From NCBI GenBank assembly GCA_945643635.1, contig CALZFC010000305.1:1-64000 (forward strand): a stretch of 64,000 nucleotides of DNA. Reading direction: 5' to 3'. Under the pieces are notes generated by a model. The model searched no databases and was not told the DNA's origin. It was given only the letters and a program-made list of their open reading frames with translations. Shown piece by piece: positions 34,079 to 45,721 of the stretch. Made by a program: the position numbers and the translations under genes. The stretch comes from Allodiplogaster sudhausi (taxonomy: Eukaryota; Nematoda; Chromadorea; Rhabditida; Diplogasteridae). Every line of letters starts with the position of its first letter. Within the stretch, counting starts at the first letter, position 1.

Positions 34079-34242
34079 GAATTGACAGCACGTGCCCGGT
34101 CGTCAGTCTGCCTCCTCTTCTGAACGCGTTGTCCGTTCTTCTGCTGACTCGCGAGTTCCGAGCTCTTCTCAGACGAATGATCGGCAAAGCAACGGGCAGC
34201 GCCCTCTCATCGGCCGCTGGGAGGTCCGACATCATCATCTGA
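31974..34242 (+). CDS. Nematode serpentine chemoreceptor (Str/Srd-like 7TM)
   Basis: Eight exons (31974-32089, 32186-32258, 32367-32530, 32612-32729, 32756-32881, 33054-33233, 33333-33415, 34089-34242) close exactly to 337 residues, the usual length of nematode Str-superfamily receptors. Hydrophobic segments occur in order: SLVFGTAGLSTNLFLLFILL; VILVCHTCSDILYIVSEM; LAFLFLNMLGYALSTALIDV; GVLMLAFAVSLLIYFAFICA; a fifth in exon 6 (LTLLVIFLFTASFVTMIAAG); ALLPSACLYAPFVEI; and a last with PVVSLPPLLNALSVLLL. FIYRYLVIAG and the short basic tail after LTREFRALLRR are typical. Exon 3 uses a GC donor (AGG|GCAAGT). The last intron contains a (TA)n tract. Expected in chemosensory-neuron cilia, coupling to G proteins; family assignment within Str is inferred. 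Confidence 0.86.
34028..34077. repeat. (TA)n microsatellite in receptor intron 7
   Basis: About 25 TA units lie just before the last receptor exon. A similar shorter (TA)n lies at 37095-37116 near the paralogous pseudogene. Confidence 0.9.
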
Positions 34243-35188
34243 GATCTATGATTCGAGGGATGCAAAACGCTTTCTTTTTCGTTTCAAACATGTTTTTGTT
34301 TTGAATCGTTTTCGACTTACCCGAGAGCCGATCTTTGTTGTGGGCGCCTGTTCTCCTAGGGACATCTCATAAGGAAGCTATATGTATATGCATACATATT
34401 GTATGTATTTCTTAACAAACAATTAAAACAATCGTTTTGAAGATAGGCAAAAATAATACTAGTTTCCTTGGAATTTAAATGCTCGGTTTGTTCGCATATT
34501 ATGTGTCTTATTGTCAGGCCTTCAAAATAGTCATGATGGTTTAATAGATATGGCCATAATTCTTTTCTTCTGAACATTTTGTTATAAAGGAGGAGGTATC
34601 TCTCAATTCATTCAAGGACTCATCCAGTTGGCTTATTTAGCCCTCGAAAATCCTTTTAAATGTTCGTTATTTGCGTAGCTTTCGCTTTTCCTCTTTTCCA
34701 GTTGTGTTTTTTTGTCCGAAGTGCCTTATTGAGCAGAGTAAGCGAAAGGATGTTGTAGAAATAGAGATAGTTATGCTGGTAGAATCGAGAAAAATAATTT
34801 CGACATCTGTACACGTTGTTCATTTGAATTCGGCTGACTTTTTTTCAACGTCCTCCATATCCAAATGAAGAGGAAGTCACGTTTATGCAGCAAGAGTTGG
34901 ATCGGAGAGGAGAACAAGCTGCACAAATGAAAGCATATATTTAAAACGAGCCCAAAGACATGGGTAATCAAGAGCCAGGTTAATAGCTTGTTATTTGCCT
35001 CAAATTTCGTCCGATCACCCATTCTAATCTCTATAAATAAAAGCTGGATCAATGATATATCCCGTTGCTTCATTTCCACAGAATTTTAAAATTGTTTACA
35101 TTTATATCTCCCACAATCGCTTATTTATTTTGGAGACAACTCAAATCACTAAACCACTAAACTATGAGTAAAACTTAATTGAAGTCCG
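34243..35188. other. Intergenic, upstream block of lectin gene 4
   Basis: Bases 34838-34985 (starting ttttttcaacgtcctcc) match 19794-19941 next to the SUN-gene start, so this is an old shared flank of the lectin loci. No exon seen. Confidence 0.5.
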
Positions 35189-35946
35189 ATGTCTCGTCTG
35201 TTCTCCTCCATCGCTGTCCTCTCCACCTTCCTTTCCATCGCTTCCGGAGCCGGCTGCAGCGCAGGCTGGCGTCAATTCGCTGCCACGAACGCGTGCTACA
35301 AACTCGTCCCGGAGACGCAGGCAGGAGATGTCTTTTACGGTTGAACCCTTTTATTTCTCAGTAACCTTAAGAAGAAATGCACAGAAACCTGACCATAGTA
35401 AGCATTAGCTATCTCTACTTCAATGGCTGAAGGCATTCAACGCGGCGCTGAACGTGTGCATGGGGGACGGCAAGTACTGGGGCGCAGCCACAATTGCTTC
35501 TGTCAGCAGCGCGGCCGAGAACGCGTTCATTAATGAGGTTATTTTGTTAATACAGTTATTTTTTTTAATATCTAAGTTATACTTTATTAATCATAAAACA
35601 GTTTTAAAATAAATTAATAAAACTGATCACAGCTCGCTGGCCGCCGCGAACTGTGGCTCGGCACTTGGCGCGAGGACAACACGTACACGTGGCTCGACAA
35701 GTCGTCCTTCGCATTCCAGAACTGGGAGGGTATCTTGGCAGTTTGTCTTCTTCTTTTGACACAGATTGACAATTTTCGAGAAGAACACAATCGATTTCTT
35801 ATTTTCTATTAATGATTCGTTGAGGCGCCCGCCCGACGGAGATCAAGAATTCGGCGCCGTGTGTCAAGCAGAATGGCGCCGGAAAGTGGTTCCAGTCGTG
35901 CTGCAAGAAAGTGGCGGCCACCGTGTGCAAGGAGCCATCTGCCTAA
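35189..35946 (+). CDS. Secreted C-type lectin, gene 4 (intact)
   Basis: Exons 35189-35320, 35433-35537, 35633-35729 and 35825-35946 close to 151 residues. Signal peptide MSRLFSSIAVLSTFLSIASG, then GCSAGWRQFAATNACYKL, GKYWGAATIASVSSAAENAF, LAGRRELWLGTWREDNTYTW, FAFQNWEG, and RPTEIKNSAPCVKQNGAG with WFQSCCKKVAATVC. Exon 1 ends at a GC donor (CAG|GCAGGA). It is the closest intact relative of the remnants at 20015-20136 and 23621-23883, whose last exons are nearly identical. Clear EPN/QPD and WND motifs are lacking, so ligand type is open. Confidence 0.9.
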
Positions 35947-36165
35947 AGAGGACATCTCAGGTTCATCCTTAGGGTCCTTGCTATATTTGACCCCTCCAGT
36001 TTCCTCTGTTAGACGTATCAATCACTTCTCTGCTTTTCCTATTTTTCCTTGCACTTGGATACAGCTTTTTCTTTGAAATTAGATACATTTTCTGCAAAAA
36101 ATTTTGTTGAACAATCACACGATTTCTTTAATAAATACATAGATGCCTAAATGAAGCTCACGTAA

Positions 36166-36800
36166 AATTCTGTACATACTTAAAATCACTCCGATTGTAG
36201 AGGGCCTAACATTGCCCGGGTTTTGCTTAACACGTCGGCTCACATGCCAATTGTGTAAACCACAAGTTTCTATGGAGAGAGGCGAGGGCAGTAGCACCAT
36301 TTCTGTCTTTTCACCGTACTTTATGCCAAGCAGTCAGGGACTTCGTGGTAGGAGTTTTTCCCTTGCGGTCTCCTTTAAAATTATTCCGATTGAAGAGATA
36401 TATGTATGTATGCAATTGTCATTTCTGCCGCGTTATCTATTTAACTGTCTGTTTTATTTTCGAAGAAAACGTACCTTCTGTTCTTTTGGAAACGGACACG
36501 AATGGCTGGACCCAATTGAATTTTTTTAAACATCAGTCTCCTTATACAGAAATTTGTATACGACCTCGAGAAGTACCTCTTCTATGTTATTACTCCGCCT
36601 CTACCTCATGCTCCGTTTCTTTTTATATATTCTTGAATATATAATTTTTTTTTCATTTTAATGTAATTCATGCATGCCCGCACATGCGCACCATAAATAG
36701 TGAAAACAAAAAAGATCATGGCGATGCTCTAAGAAAAGTTTCGCTTTGCACCTGCCTTCATAAAGAACGCGATATAAAATAGCGAAAGAAATTTTCATAT
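36166..36800 (+). repeat. Lectin-gene 3' flank family, diverged member
   Basis: Downstream of lectin gene 4. Shares cagaaatttgtatacgacctcg and gaacgcgatataaaa words with 10129-10775 but is the most diverged, and has an extra ~150 bp (36200-36360) not seen in the others. Confidence 0.65.
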
Positions 36801-37296
36801 TGGACAAGGTGTAATTATAATTGATAGTGTTTGCATTAGCAAAAGATAACTTCCAAAGTATCTACCGACAGGTTTTTCCTAACAACAAGTCTGCTTTCTC
36901 ACGCAGGGACTATATCTTTATCTATTATCTATACTTTATCGCACAAGGATGAGTCTTTGTGTTTACTTCATTTCTCGAACTCTGGAGAGTCGTGATCGCT
37001 CTCTCGTCGATCTGACATCAACAACGGAAGCAACTCATTCTATTGAGATGCAACTTATTTCAAATTATTTTTTTGTTGAAATGCTTATCCTTGAATATAT
37101 ATATATATATATATATCTTAAAGTTTTTTGTCGAAGAAATCTCCGGTTGCGCACAAAGACGTCTCGAAACAGGCAATTAATTCAGTCGGGCGCGCAATGT
37201 TCACTGGAATGCGTGCCGAGAAGCTAAAGACAATTTGAGAACCCAGGTGGATTCTCCTGCTTGTGATATTAAGAACAGCTTTCTTCACTGTTTCCA

Positions 37297-37793
37297 CCGC
37301 CTCGCTCCTGACATGATGGCCGTTCTCCTCCTTCCCCTTCTCCACCTTCCAGAGCACGCGATGCTTGATTTCATGTTCCAATACATGCTTGGCTACGCGC
37401 TCTCCACTGCATTCGTTGACGTCGCTTTCATCTACAGATACCTCGTCATTGCAGGGCAAGTCATCAAAATTAGTTAATTAATTATAAAAAAAAACTAATT
37501 CAATCCTAAATGAACACGAGTAATTCAGCTAATTTAGATCACAAGGAGCCGATCTTTTCCATAGGAAAGCGCCGTTTGTCGGCGTTCTAATTCTTACATT
37601 CGCTGTTAGTTTATCCATTTCGCTTGCATTTCACTATGAATTCCTTTCAAGCTCTATCGCTTTACAGTACTCTCTGATAATCACAGTCGGCGTGACGCTG
37701 TAAATGATGCCTTCTGAAGGCTTTCCACAGCTCGCACGCAACCTTGGCCTCGCTGCTCCCGACGACTACGTTGCGGGTGGTCGAATCAGCCAG
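37297..37793 (+). pseudogene. Serpentine receptor pseudogene (exons 3-5 only)
   Basis: Parallels exons 3-5 of 31974-34242: HRLAPDMMAVLLLPLL, DVAFIYRYLVIAG with the same GC donor, LFHRKAPFVGVLILTFAVSL, then TVGVTL followed by TAA where the intact gene has CCA. Exons 1-2 are deleted: upstream flank like 31565-31735 runs almost directly into exon 3. Exons 6-8 are also absent. Together with lectin gene 4 it forms a second, decayed lectin-plus-receptor pair. Confidence 0.85.
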
Positions 37794-38534
37794 GTACGCA
37801 ATTCCCCAAAACGAAAAATATTGATTCAAACGATGATTATCGAATAATTCAAATGTCTATTAGCATAGCGGGTCAATGTGCTGATGGAATGCACCGCACC
37901 GTGATCTAATTAAAAGATATCTTCAGGTGAAACACGGGTCGCACCGAGCCGGGGGCGTCACTGCCCGGCCTCTTCTTGGCCAGAGACGGTACAAGCTGGT
38001 GAGGGAACAGCAGGAGGCTTGACACTAAGTTGTCGATTCCATGGGGGCTTGAAGTGAAGCTGGTATTGGTCAATGGAGAGCAAGAGTGAGCTAAAGAGGA
38101 GGGTGGCAAAACTGTGCACTGTCAACCTCCTTCTTCTAACCAAGGAAGGCTCTGAAAAAAGATCACGATTGAATTTACACTTTTAAGTATATTTTTTCCT
38201 CGATAATTGCATATTCTTGTGCAACCGAGGAAATAGTAAACGTATGGAATTACTTGACGTGTGCCGTCATCTTCGATGAAGTTGCGAGCAACAGTCGAGT
38301 GGAGACGAAGAAATGAATATCTCGTCAAGTCTTGAGAAGTAGAAAACTTTCCTGCACATCAATGATTTTTTTTTAATCCATAAATATTTTCAGTCGGACA
38401 TTCATTGACTCTTTCAATTTTAGACAATTGTATAATCCAAAGGAACAATGTGGGAGGTTGACCAAAACATTTTTTTTTCATTTCAACTAGCATTCACAAA
38501 ATAATTCTTGTTTTTTTGCCATTCTGAATGAATG
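37794..38534. other. Single-copy spacer with weak exon-like pieces
   Basis: On the minus strand, 38255-38330 reads TRYSFLRLHSTVARNFIEDD with a gtaatt donor after GTRQ, but the only start in frame is TTG and the next exon is unclear. On the plus strand, 37927-37999 could be an exon (VKHGSHRAGGVTARPLLGQR) between cttcag and gtgagg. Neither is strong enough to call as a gene. Confidence 0.3.
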
Positions 38535-38538
38535 AATC

Positions 38539-38578
<40 letters not shown>

Positions 38579-38605
38579 CTCTCTCTCTCTCTCCCTCTCT
38601 CTCTC
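38539..38605. repeat. (CT)n microsatellite
   Basis: Nearly pure CT with two interruptions. The Arg/Glu frames on the other strand are artefacts. Confidence 0.9.
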
Positions 38606-39113
38606 AAGTTGAAACCTAAATCTGAAGAGCGAAAATGGTCCTGAATTTCTAAATCTCGGTTTGTAAGAGGCCAATGATTGACTGTGCAATCAACAAAAAC
38701 GATTGCTTCTGTCGTAGCAATCATTGATTGCCCTTATTTTGTTTCCTCGCTCTGAAATACGAACAAATTAAGCAAACGCAAGTAAATAGCCTCCTTGGGT
38801 GATGATTAATGTGTGTTGTCATTTAGACATAGAAGCGTACAAGATTACTGTCTAACCGTCTAGAGAGTGAGAGAGACCGAGAGGCAGAGAGAGAGGGAGA
38901 GTGCAACCACGCGGTGAGAGAAAGCTAGAGAGTGAAGGAGAGAGAGGCTGACTTTCTGAATGGGAGAGATGCGAAGACGAAACAGTCCGTGTTAGCAGAT
39001 GGAGAGGCTGCCCGATAGAAGAAGCAAGAAATAGTGCGTGAACGAGAGAATGAAAGAAAGAAAGGAATGGCCCGCGTCTGGACGGCTGGCGAGGCAACTT
39101 TCTTTGTCAGATC
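38606..39113. other. Spacer leading into copy B
   Basis: The right part (38862-39065) is purine-rich with imperfect GAGA. No gene seen. Base 39113 is the last one before sequence identical to window base 1, so this is what would precede copy A if the unit is tandem or circular. Confidence 0.5.
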
Positions 39114-39581
39114 AACCTTTGAGTGCCTGCTTGGAAAAGTAGCTGTACACTATTTCTGTTAGAGAAGTCAAGACGAAGTAGGCTGTCAACATGGCAGCTA
39201 GTGTGAATAACCGCAAGAACATTGGCATATATACCAAATTGTCACAGCAAATTAATTAAGAGAGTGCTTATTATAAGTATATCTACTTGAAGCAGAGTAG
39301 AATGGAAATTCAGTTGCTGAACCGCCTTTACATTTCTGTATACGTTAGTTAACTTAAAGTGGGGTAACACCCGTGTATGTATGTAAGTACATATCTTTGA
39401 GAGTTCGATGCAGTATAGGAAAACTAAAATTTAAAATGTTCTTTTTTATTTTAGATTTCCTTTCCTTTTTTCTTTGTTGCAATTATGTATGTGCCCAATT
39501 TTCACTGCCCATTTATTTGGTGGGAGAGGAGACGAAGGAGAGGAAGGGGAGAGCGGGCAATGGAGGGAAGAAGGATGGGGC

Positions 39582-41052
39582 TTATTTCGGGGCGAAGTAG
39601 GCGGAGGTAGTGCCAGGGGCGCCGCCGCCGCCGCCGCTGCCGACGGCGAAGTAGGCGGACTGGCCGGGGATTGCCTTTACCCCTCCGCCGCCGCCGCCTC
39701 CGCTCGCGCCGCCTCCACCGACGCCGAAGTACGCGGACTGCGCGCCGCCGCCGCCGCCTGAAGAGAATACAAGAATACATAAAGTGGTGTTGACGATGGA
39801 ATGACGCACCACCGCCAACGCCGAAGTAGGCAGACGTGGCTCCGCCTCCGCCGCCGCCGCCGGAGGGAGCGGGAGGGGGAGGAGCAAATCCGCCGCCAGC
39901 GCCACCCACCGCGGTCATCGTGGACGCTCTTCCACCGAACGGCGCGCCGCCCACAGCCGTCATCGTCGAGGCTCCTCAAGGAAAATGAGCTCATATCGCA
40001 CGAACCCATACGCATATCAAAAATTGCGACAAATTTGTCAAGATCTGACCCTTGGGGGCTCCGCCGATAGCGGTCGTGGTCGAAGCACCGCCTCCCATGG
40101 GAGCTCCGCCCACCGCAGTCATGGTGGAAGCTCCGCCTCCCATGGGGGCTCCGCCCACTGCCGTCATGGTGGAAGCCCCGCCTCCCATGGGAGCTCCGCC
40201 CACCGCAGTCATGGTGGAAGCTCCGCCTCCCATGGGGGCTCCGCCCACTGCCGTCATGGTGGAAGCCCCGCCCCCCATGGGAGCACCGCCCACCGCAGTC
40301 ATTGTAGAAGCACCTGAAATGATTTTTAATCATTTTGCCCTATTTACTCGTAAGCGGTGGTCGGAATGAATTTCCTAATCAACTTGCCCCTGGGCGCTCC
40401 GCCGATGGCCGTCATGGTGGAAGCGCCGCCGCCGAGAGGAGCGCCGCCAACGGCAGTCATGGTCGAGGAGCCGCCGCCAAGGGGAGCGCCTCCAATTGCG
40501 GTCATCGTGGAGGCTGGAACCAAGGACTTATTGCCATGTGTAATTCATGCGTTCTTTTTATTTTAATGACTATTATTTTTTCCAAATTATTTGCAATCCA
40601 ACCTCCACCGCCGCCTCCAATCGGCGCGCCACCCAGAGCCGTCATGGTGGAGGCTCCGCCGCCGCCGTACGCCGGAGGGGGAGGCGCCAAAGCAGCTCCG
40701 CCAACGGCCGGAGACCCGCCGACCGCAAAGTACGCGGACTGGGCGCCGCCACCGCCGCCGCCGCCAACTCCGAAGTAGCAAGATGCTCCTGGAATAAATC
40801 AAAATTGAGTGAGAGATCAACTAGGTGGGAGATTCTTTTTTAAAATGGAGAACTGAGGAGGCGTTTTTTGGTTTGAATAGAGATGGATAGGGCCATGGGA
40901 CTCTGGGTTTCAAACAAACCAGGAGCTGCGCCGCCTCCGCATCCACCGCCGCCGAGCGGCTTGTTCCCTCCAGCAACAGGGGTCGGAGAGAAGTACGCCG
41001 ACGCTTGTCCTCCGCCGCCGCTCGCGCCCGCGCCAAAGTAGACTGATGACAT
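39582..41052 (-). CDS. ssq: SSQ-like sperm-specific glycine-rich protein, intact
   Basis: Six exons (41052-40920, 40788-40603, 40513-40388, 40313-40050, 39974-39813, 39757-39582) join in one frame to give 348 residues; every intron is phase 1. The protein starts MSSVYFGAG and has SAYF blocks at both ends (QSAYFGVGG, QSAYFAVG, TSAYFAPK-stop) around a core of ASTMTAVGGAPMGGG repeats. The STMTAVGGAP and SAYFGVGG signature matches, from memory, the C. elegans SSQ (sperm-specific family, class Q) proteins, which are expressed in spermatogenesis and have no known enzymatic role. Exon 3 ends at a GC donor (AGGG|GCAAGT). Introns are short (about 55-130 bp). There are no membrane segments or catalytic motifs. 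Symmetric phase-1 exons made of repeats suggest growth by exon duplication. Confidence 0.78.
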
Positions 41053-41761
41053 CGTTGAGGTGGAAGAGTGTTCAGATGTTCGGAGATATCGCCGAAGAAG
41101 GAGAATAAGATGACTCTTCATTCAATTCCAGCCCTTTTATATGCCCTAGCTTGCCCGTTTTTTGCAGTTTGCGGGCAGACCTTTCAGGACTGCAAGTATT
41201 TTTGAATTTGCAGAACTTGGTTTTTTTGCATGTAATTGTTGATTACCACGTTTCTGCACTCAAATATTGCACTTTTTTCAAGCAATTTTACAAAATTCTC
41301 GGGATGTTTACAAGATGAAAGCAGGAATTTTCAAAAATAGTGCATATGAAAAATTGTGCTCTCACAACCAGAGTTAGGAACGAGCAAATTTAATTTTCTT
41401 ATTTTGTTCATATTTCGTCACTTTGCACTTTAAAGACATTTTGGAGTCCTTTAAAAAGTGAAAGCACTGAATTATGAAAGAGCAAACTGTAAGTTCATGA
41501 CTTGAAGGCTTCCTCCCAATTGCTCATTTCCACCTTCGCACCCCTTAGCGCGTGGCTGGGCGGGTTCTTTCTCTTCCTGCCAACGACGATTCTGCTCATT
41601 TCCCATCGTCGAAAAGTCGCTTGTTTTGCCGGCTACTTGTTCAATACATAGTAACTTTTAAACGTACAAATCGTCCATCAATATATTTCCTTTCAAAATA
41701 GAGAATTGAGAAATAAAGGTTACAATTAATTATCTGTTTTTGAATGTTCCTTCTGGCAGAA

Positions 41762-42936
41762 ATGGCGCAGTTGCTGCTCGGAGCCTTCCTGGTCGGCGCG
41801 GCTGCTGGAGCCATCGGAGTCTACTGGCAATATGCCAAGAATGGTCAGCAGGGAATGAGAAACGAATGAAAGAAGTCATCCAACTTATCGTCAATGAAAT
41901 TATAGATTATTGAATACTCTAAACGGATGACAAAAACCATTTTCAGACTTTTTACATTTACATACATATATCATAATCTATTAATTCAGATGAAGCAAAG
42001 AAAAGAATGGCTCTCGATGCGAAAGGAAACAGCCAAGGAACGAGGTTGCGTCTGTTGAAACTGCTGCCTCCTATCTCTCTATCCTCCTCTCTCACTCCCT
42101 TCTCTCTCTCTCCCTTTTTTCTCTCTACTCTTTTCTCTCTTCAGTGCCGAATCTCTCCCCCCTGTCCACACTCGCCGCAAGCGTCGTCTGATTGTGCCGC
42201 CCCTCCTTGCGCCCTTTTCTACTGCTCTGCCCAAGAAGAAGAGCCGGTTCGTGAAAATTGATTAGAACAACAAAATATGTCAAAATTATTAAAATGGAAA
42301 AGAAATATAAATATGAAATTTGAAGGATTTTGCTAAGACGCCGGCGCCGTCCGGCCAAGCTGGCCGCCGCCAGACAAAGTCGTACTCTCTCGAAGCCGTG
42401 AATCCGGACGTCGTCAAAGCTGTCTGCAACCGCTCCAGGGCCCCCGCACCGTACGCCCTATTTCTCCCTCTGAAATTCAAAGTGAAATTCAAAAGCCAAT
42501 TCCCTTCGAGGTTCGCGCCGTCGACTGTTGCGGAAGAGGCTGAACTGGAGATGATGGGCAGGTTGCCTGACTCCTCCCTGTCGGCCATTGAGACGGCGAG
42601 CCAGCTCAACAACGCTGTCACCCCGGCTCTTTTCGCCTCTTCCTCCCTCATTTCCACTGGCGACAAAATGTTAGAACCACTTTCCTCTACGCCATTAGTG
42701 TTCTTATGGAGGGTTCTAAGGGCCTTCTAACGGCAAACAAGAAATTTAAAGTTGAAAAACCCCTTCGAATCCAGTAATACAAGAATTGAGTTTTATTTTA
42801 TTTTAGCTATTTTAGTGACGAGGACCTCGACACGGCGTGCGGCATTCCTCCGAGGTCTCGCCTCTTTTTGTTGGAAGTCATATTTATGGACAATCTCAAA
42901 GAAACCGAAATGAATGAACTTCTTGATGTCGAATGA
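41762..42936 (+). CDS. Single-pass membrane protein with C-terminal SAM-like domain
   Basis: Six exons close in frame to 218 residues. Residues ~2-23 form a hydrophobic segment (LLLGAFLVGAAAGAIGVYW), a signal anchor or transmembrane helix. A basic middle follows (RRKRRLIVPP, PKKKSRF). The C-terminal end reads FSDEDLDTACGIPPRSR then LFLLEVI. That acidic turn, GI-P-x-R and closing aliphatic helix resemble the last two helices of a sterile alpha motif, a protein-protein interaction fold. The intron between exons 4 and 5 is 60 bp and in frame, so retention would add 20 residues. A splice-acceptor-like ttctggcag lies just before the ATG. The SAM call is by eye and weak; the gene structure is firmer. 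Confidence 0.6.
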
Positions 42937-43342
42937 TTCAGGGCGGATAAAGTGCACTAGCCACTTGGCTCTCTTACCGTCTGTCGGCCCTCGCTGCCCT
43001 CTTCACTCCGCCCTCACCCTCTCCTCTCCACTCTTTCTTTCTAAATAAAAAAAGGTTTTTGAAAATGTTGTTTCATCATTTTCGATAAAATGTTCCTTGT
43101 AAGCTTCATTTTAAGATGTGAGCAGGTTTTTTTCAAGAAACCTATGACAGTGACATTGAGCGTAATAGTTTTTTTTTCTTGGCGATAAGAAGACATGTAT
43201 GTACAATACAATTCCGAATTAGAAACATGATTCGTACTCATGTACAAACAAATTTGTACCGCATAGTTCGGTCGTGCAGGTGCTACGGTACAAGGAAGAA
43301 AGCAGACGGTACAAGGAAGAAAAAACAGCGTAAAATTTAGAG

Positions 43343-43379
<37 letters not shown>

Positions 43380-43518
43380 AACAACAGCTGAATGTGAGAT
43401 ATGATGCTGGCGAAAGCAGCAAATCAAGGCATGGAAAAGACTCATATGAAAAGTAGACTGACTAAGATAATATGGAGCTGATAAGAAAAAAGAAACTTAA
43501 TAGATCCAAAACATCAAT

Positions 43519-43634
43519 TCAAGAGGTCTTGATTAGAGAGCGCGATGAGTATCCGTTGACGATTCCGAGCAGAATGACACCGGAGATGTAGCCAATGTTG
43601 TGAAGGCATGAGATCGAACGTTTATACTTCGGTG
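43519..43634 (-). CDS. Possible terminal exon of a small membrane protein, copy B
   Basis: Same sequence as 4385-4500, with the same open frame and stop. Confidence 0.3.
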
Positions 43635-43844
43635 CTGGGCGTATAACTAATGTTTTTGTGTAAAATGTCAAATTGGTTTGCCGATTGTCAGTAAGAAGAA
43701 ATTGAAAAAGCATTGGTAAAAAAATATTGGTCAAAAAGGTACCGTAAGCCGAGTGAATATTACGATAAATGTGGTGAAAATTGTAGTCGGTGGACAATTA
43801 AATTTTGCTATTTGCCGAATTTGTAGCAGCGTTACTATTACGTT

Positions 43845-43980
43845 TGCGCATAGGGACATTTGCGCACAGTTCAGCACCAGTAGGTTGCCGAAAGGTTTAG
43901 GTGCAGGGCGGATATTTCAATTTTGTTAGTAGCACGGCCACCTACTGGCGCTGAACTGTGGTCCAATGTCCCTATGCGCA
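43845..43980. repeat. Imperfect 41-bp inverted repeat, copy B
   Basis: Same arms and loop as 4711-4846. Confidence 0.7.
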
Positions 43981-44602
43981 TACGTCATTGTGCTCAAATG
44001 TCATTTGAAGTGCCCGCATGCGCAAATGTCACTGAATCAAAGAAACGGCGACATGGCTACACACATTTTGTGTGGACTATTGAGAATGTTGTTTGGAGAA
44101 GTAGACTTTTATTTTAAACTTCATATTGTGCCGCTTTAAACGAAGCAAGAAAAATAGCGGTCTCACCGAGAGACATCAATGAATGTTTCTGTTGGTGCAG
44201 CATGATTTGTCCATCTGCTTTGGCAATTAGAGAGAGAGAGAGGGAGTGAGGCATGAAATGAGACGTAGAGAAACAGAAGGTTGCGGCCATTGAAGAGAGT
44301 TGGTACAGCGTAGCCTGATGTTATTCTAACTACTACGAATACATCTTTGATGATTGAGATTGGGCTTGAACACTGATTCTGACAAAGAATGAAACAACAA
44401 ACGTATCGAGGCTGGATCGAGGCTGACAAGGAGACGGCAGCTATAATGGCCGATATCTCGGTATATATACAACCCGGCCGGAGCATGAGAACAAGCTTTC
44501 TCTAGCATGCGATTTGGTCTTTGGAATATCACCATTTAACTTTTTAATAATTAATTCTACAGTATTATTTTTTTCATTTAGCCGAAGAAATCAGAAATCA
44601 GC

Positions 44603-44985
44603 ATGCACAGCCTGGTAGTTCTCTGCGTTCTCCTCTCCTCCGCTTCTCTCGACGCCTTCAACTTCGAGAGAGGAAGCAGAGGAACGGCCTCGGCGACTTC
44701 TTCGGCGAGGGAAAGGACCTCAAGGACCTCATCGAGGATGAAAAGAAGCTCCGCGACCTTTTTGGAGACAGAAAGGACCTCCGTGACCTCTTTGCTGCCT
44801 TGTTTGGCGGAAGATTCGGAAAGGGCAAGGCAAGGCAATTTTGAAACCAACATTGTAGTCTACATACTACATATGTATGTAAATAACTATGTATTCGAAC
44901 GTTGACTACAAAAACACTTTAATAATTTAATCAGGGTCATGGTCATGCCCGCCGCTCCACGTCTCCTCCCCCTTCTCGCTTCTGA
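44603..44985 (+). CDS. Secreted charged peptide precursor, copy B
   Basis: Identical arrangement to 5471-5853, including the frame break after the signal peptide and the GC-AG intron, so the break predates the duplication or is a shared sequence artefact. Confidence 0.45.
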
Positions 44986-45200
44986 GCCATGCCCTGTCGT
45001 TCCTCGGTGCCCCTAGGTGACTCCTCGCTCCTTCCGGTCACTGGCCTCCCGACCGACCTCCCGCCCTTCACCGGTTTCTCCCCCGACTACTGGACCGGCT
45101 GATCTGCCATCGAGTCCAGCCTCCTCAGGCTAGGAACAACTCTTGACTAACTAAGCAATATTGGGAGAGCTTTAAGTAGTGGATAGTGGCTGTTCAATTT

Positions 45201-45596
45201 ATGATAATTGTGTCTGCTTCAGCTTGTGCTGCACCTGGCAACGCGAGCCAGTGTACTGAGCAGGATGTCTCTGATGGAGTCTGCTCTAAGCCTCAGGTCA
45301 TACTTGGTTTTGTCGTAAGATCTATTTGTCGTCTTCTTCAAATATCACAAGTGTTCGAGGAACTAAACACAGAATAAGTTCTCTTCTGCTCATCTCAGAA
45401 AGTGTTCAAATAAGAAACTTTACATTGTAAGGTAACCCCGTCGTCGATCGCCTGCCCCTTCCACCGCTAGCTCTTCGTGGACAATCAGTAGGCGCGTGGC
45501 ACTGTCACCTGTGTCAACGGTGTCTGGACCGGCGTGGACGGCGCCGCCTTCTCATCCACGCCCACCGCATACTGTAAACGAGTCCCGAGGCGATAA
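45201..45596 (+). CDS. Small secreted cysteine-rich protein, copy B
   Basis: Same exons and splice sites as 6069-6464; no difference seen. Confidence 0.45.
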
Positions 45597-45680
45597 ATAC
45601 TAGTGAGATGACGTGTGCTTTTAATAAAGAAATAATCATTGCTGTGAAAGTGACATGAAAGGTGGGCAGCGTTCAGAGAC

Positions 45681-45721
<41 letters not shown>

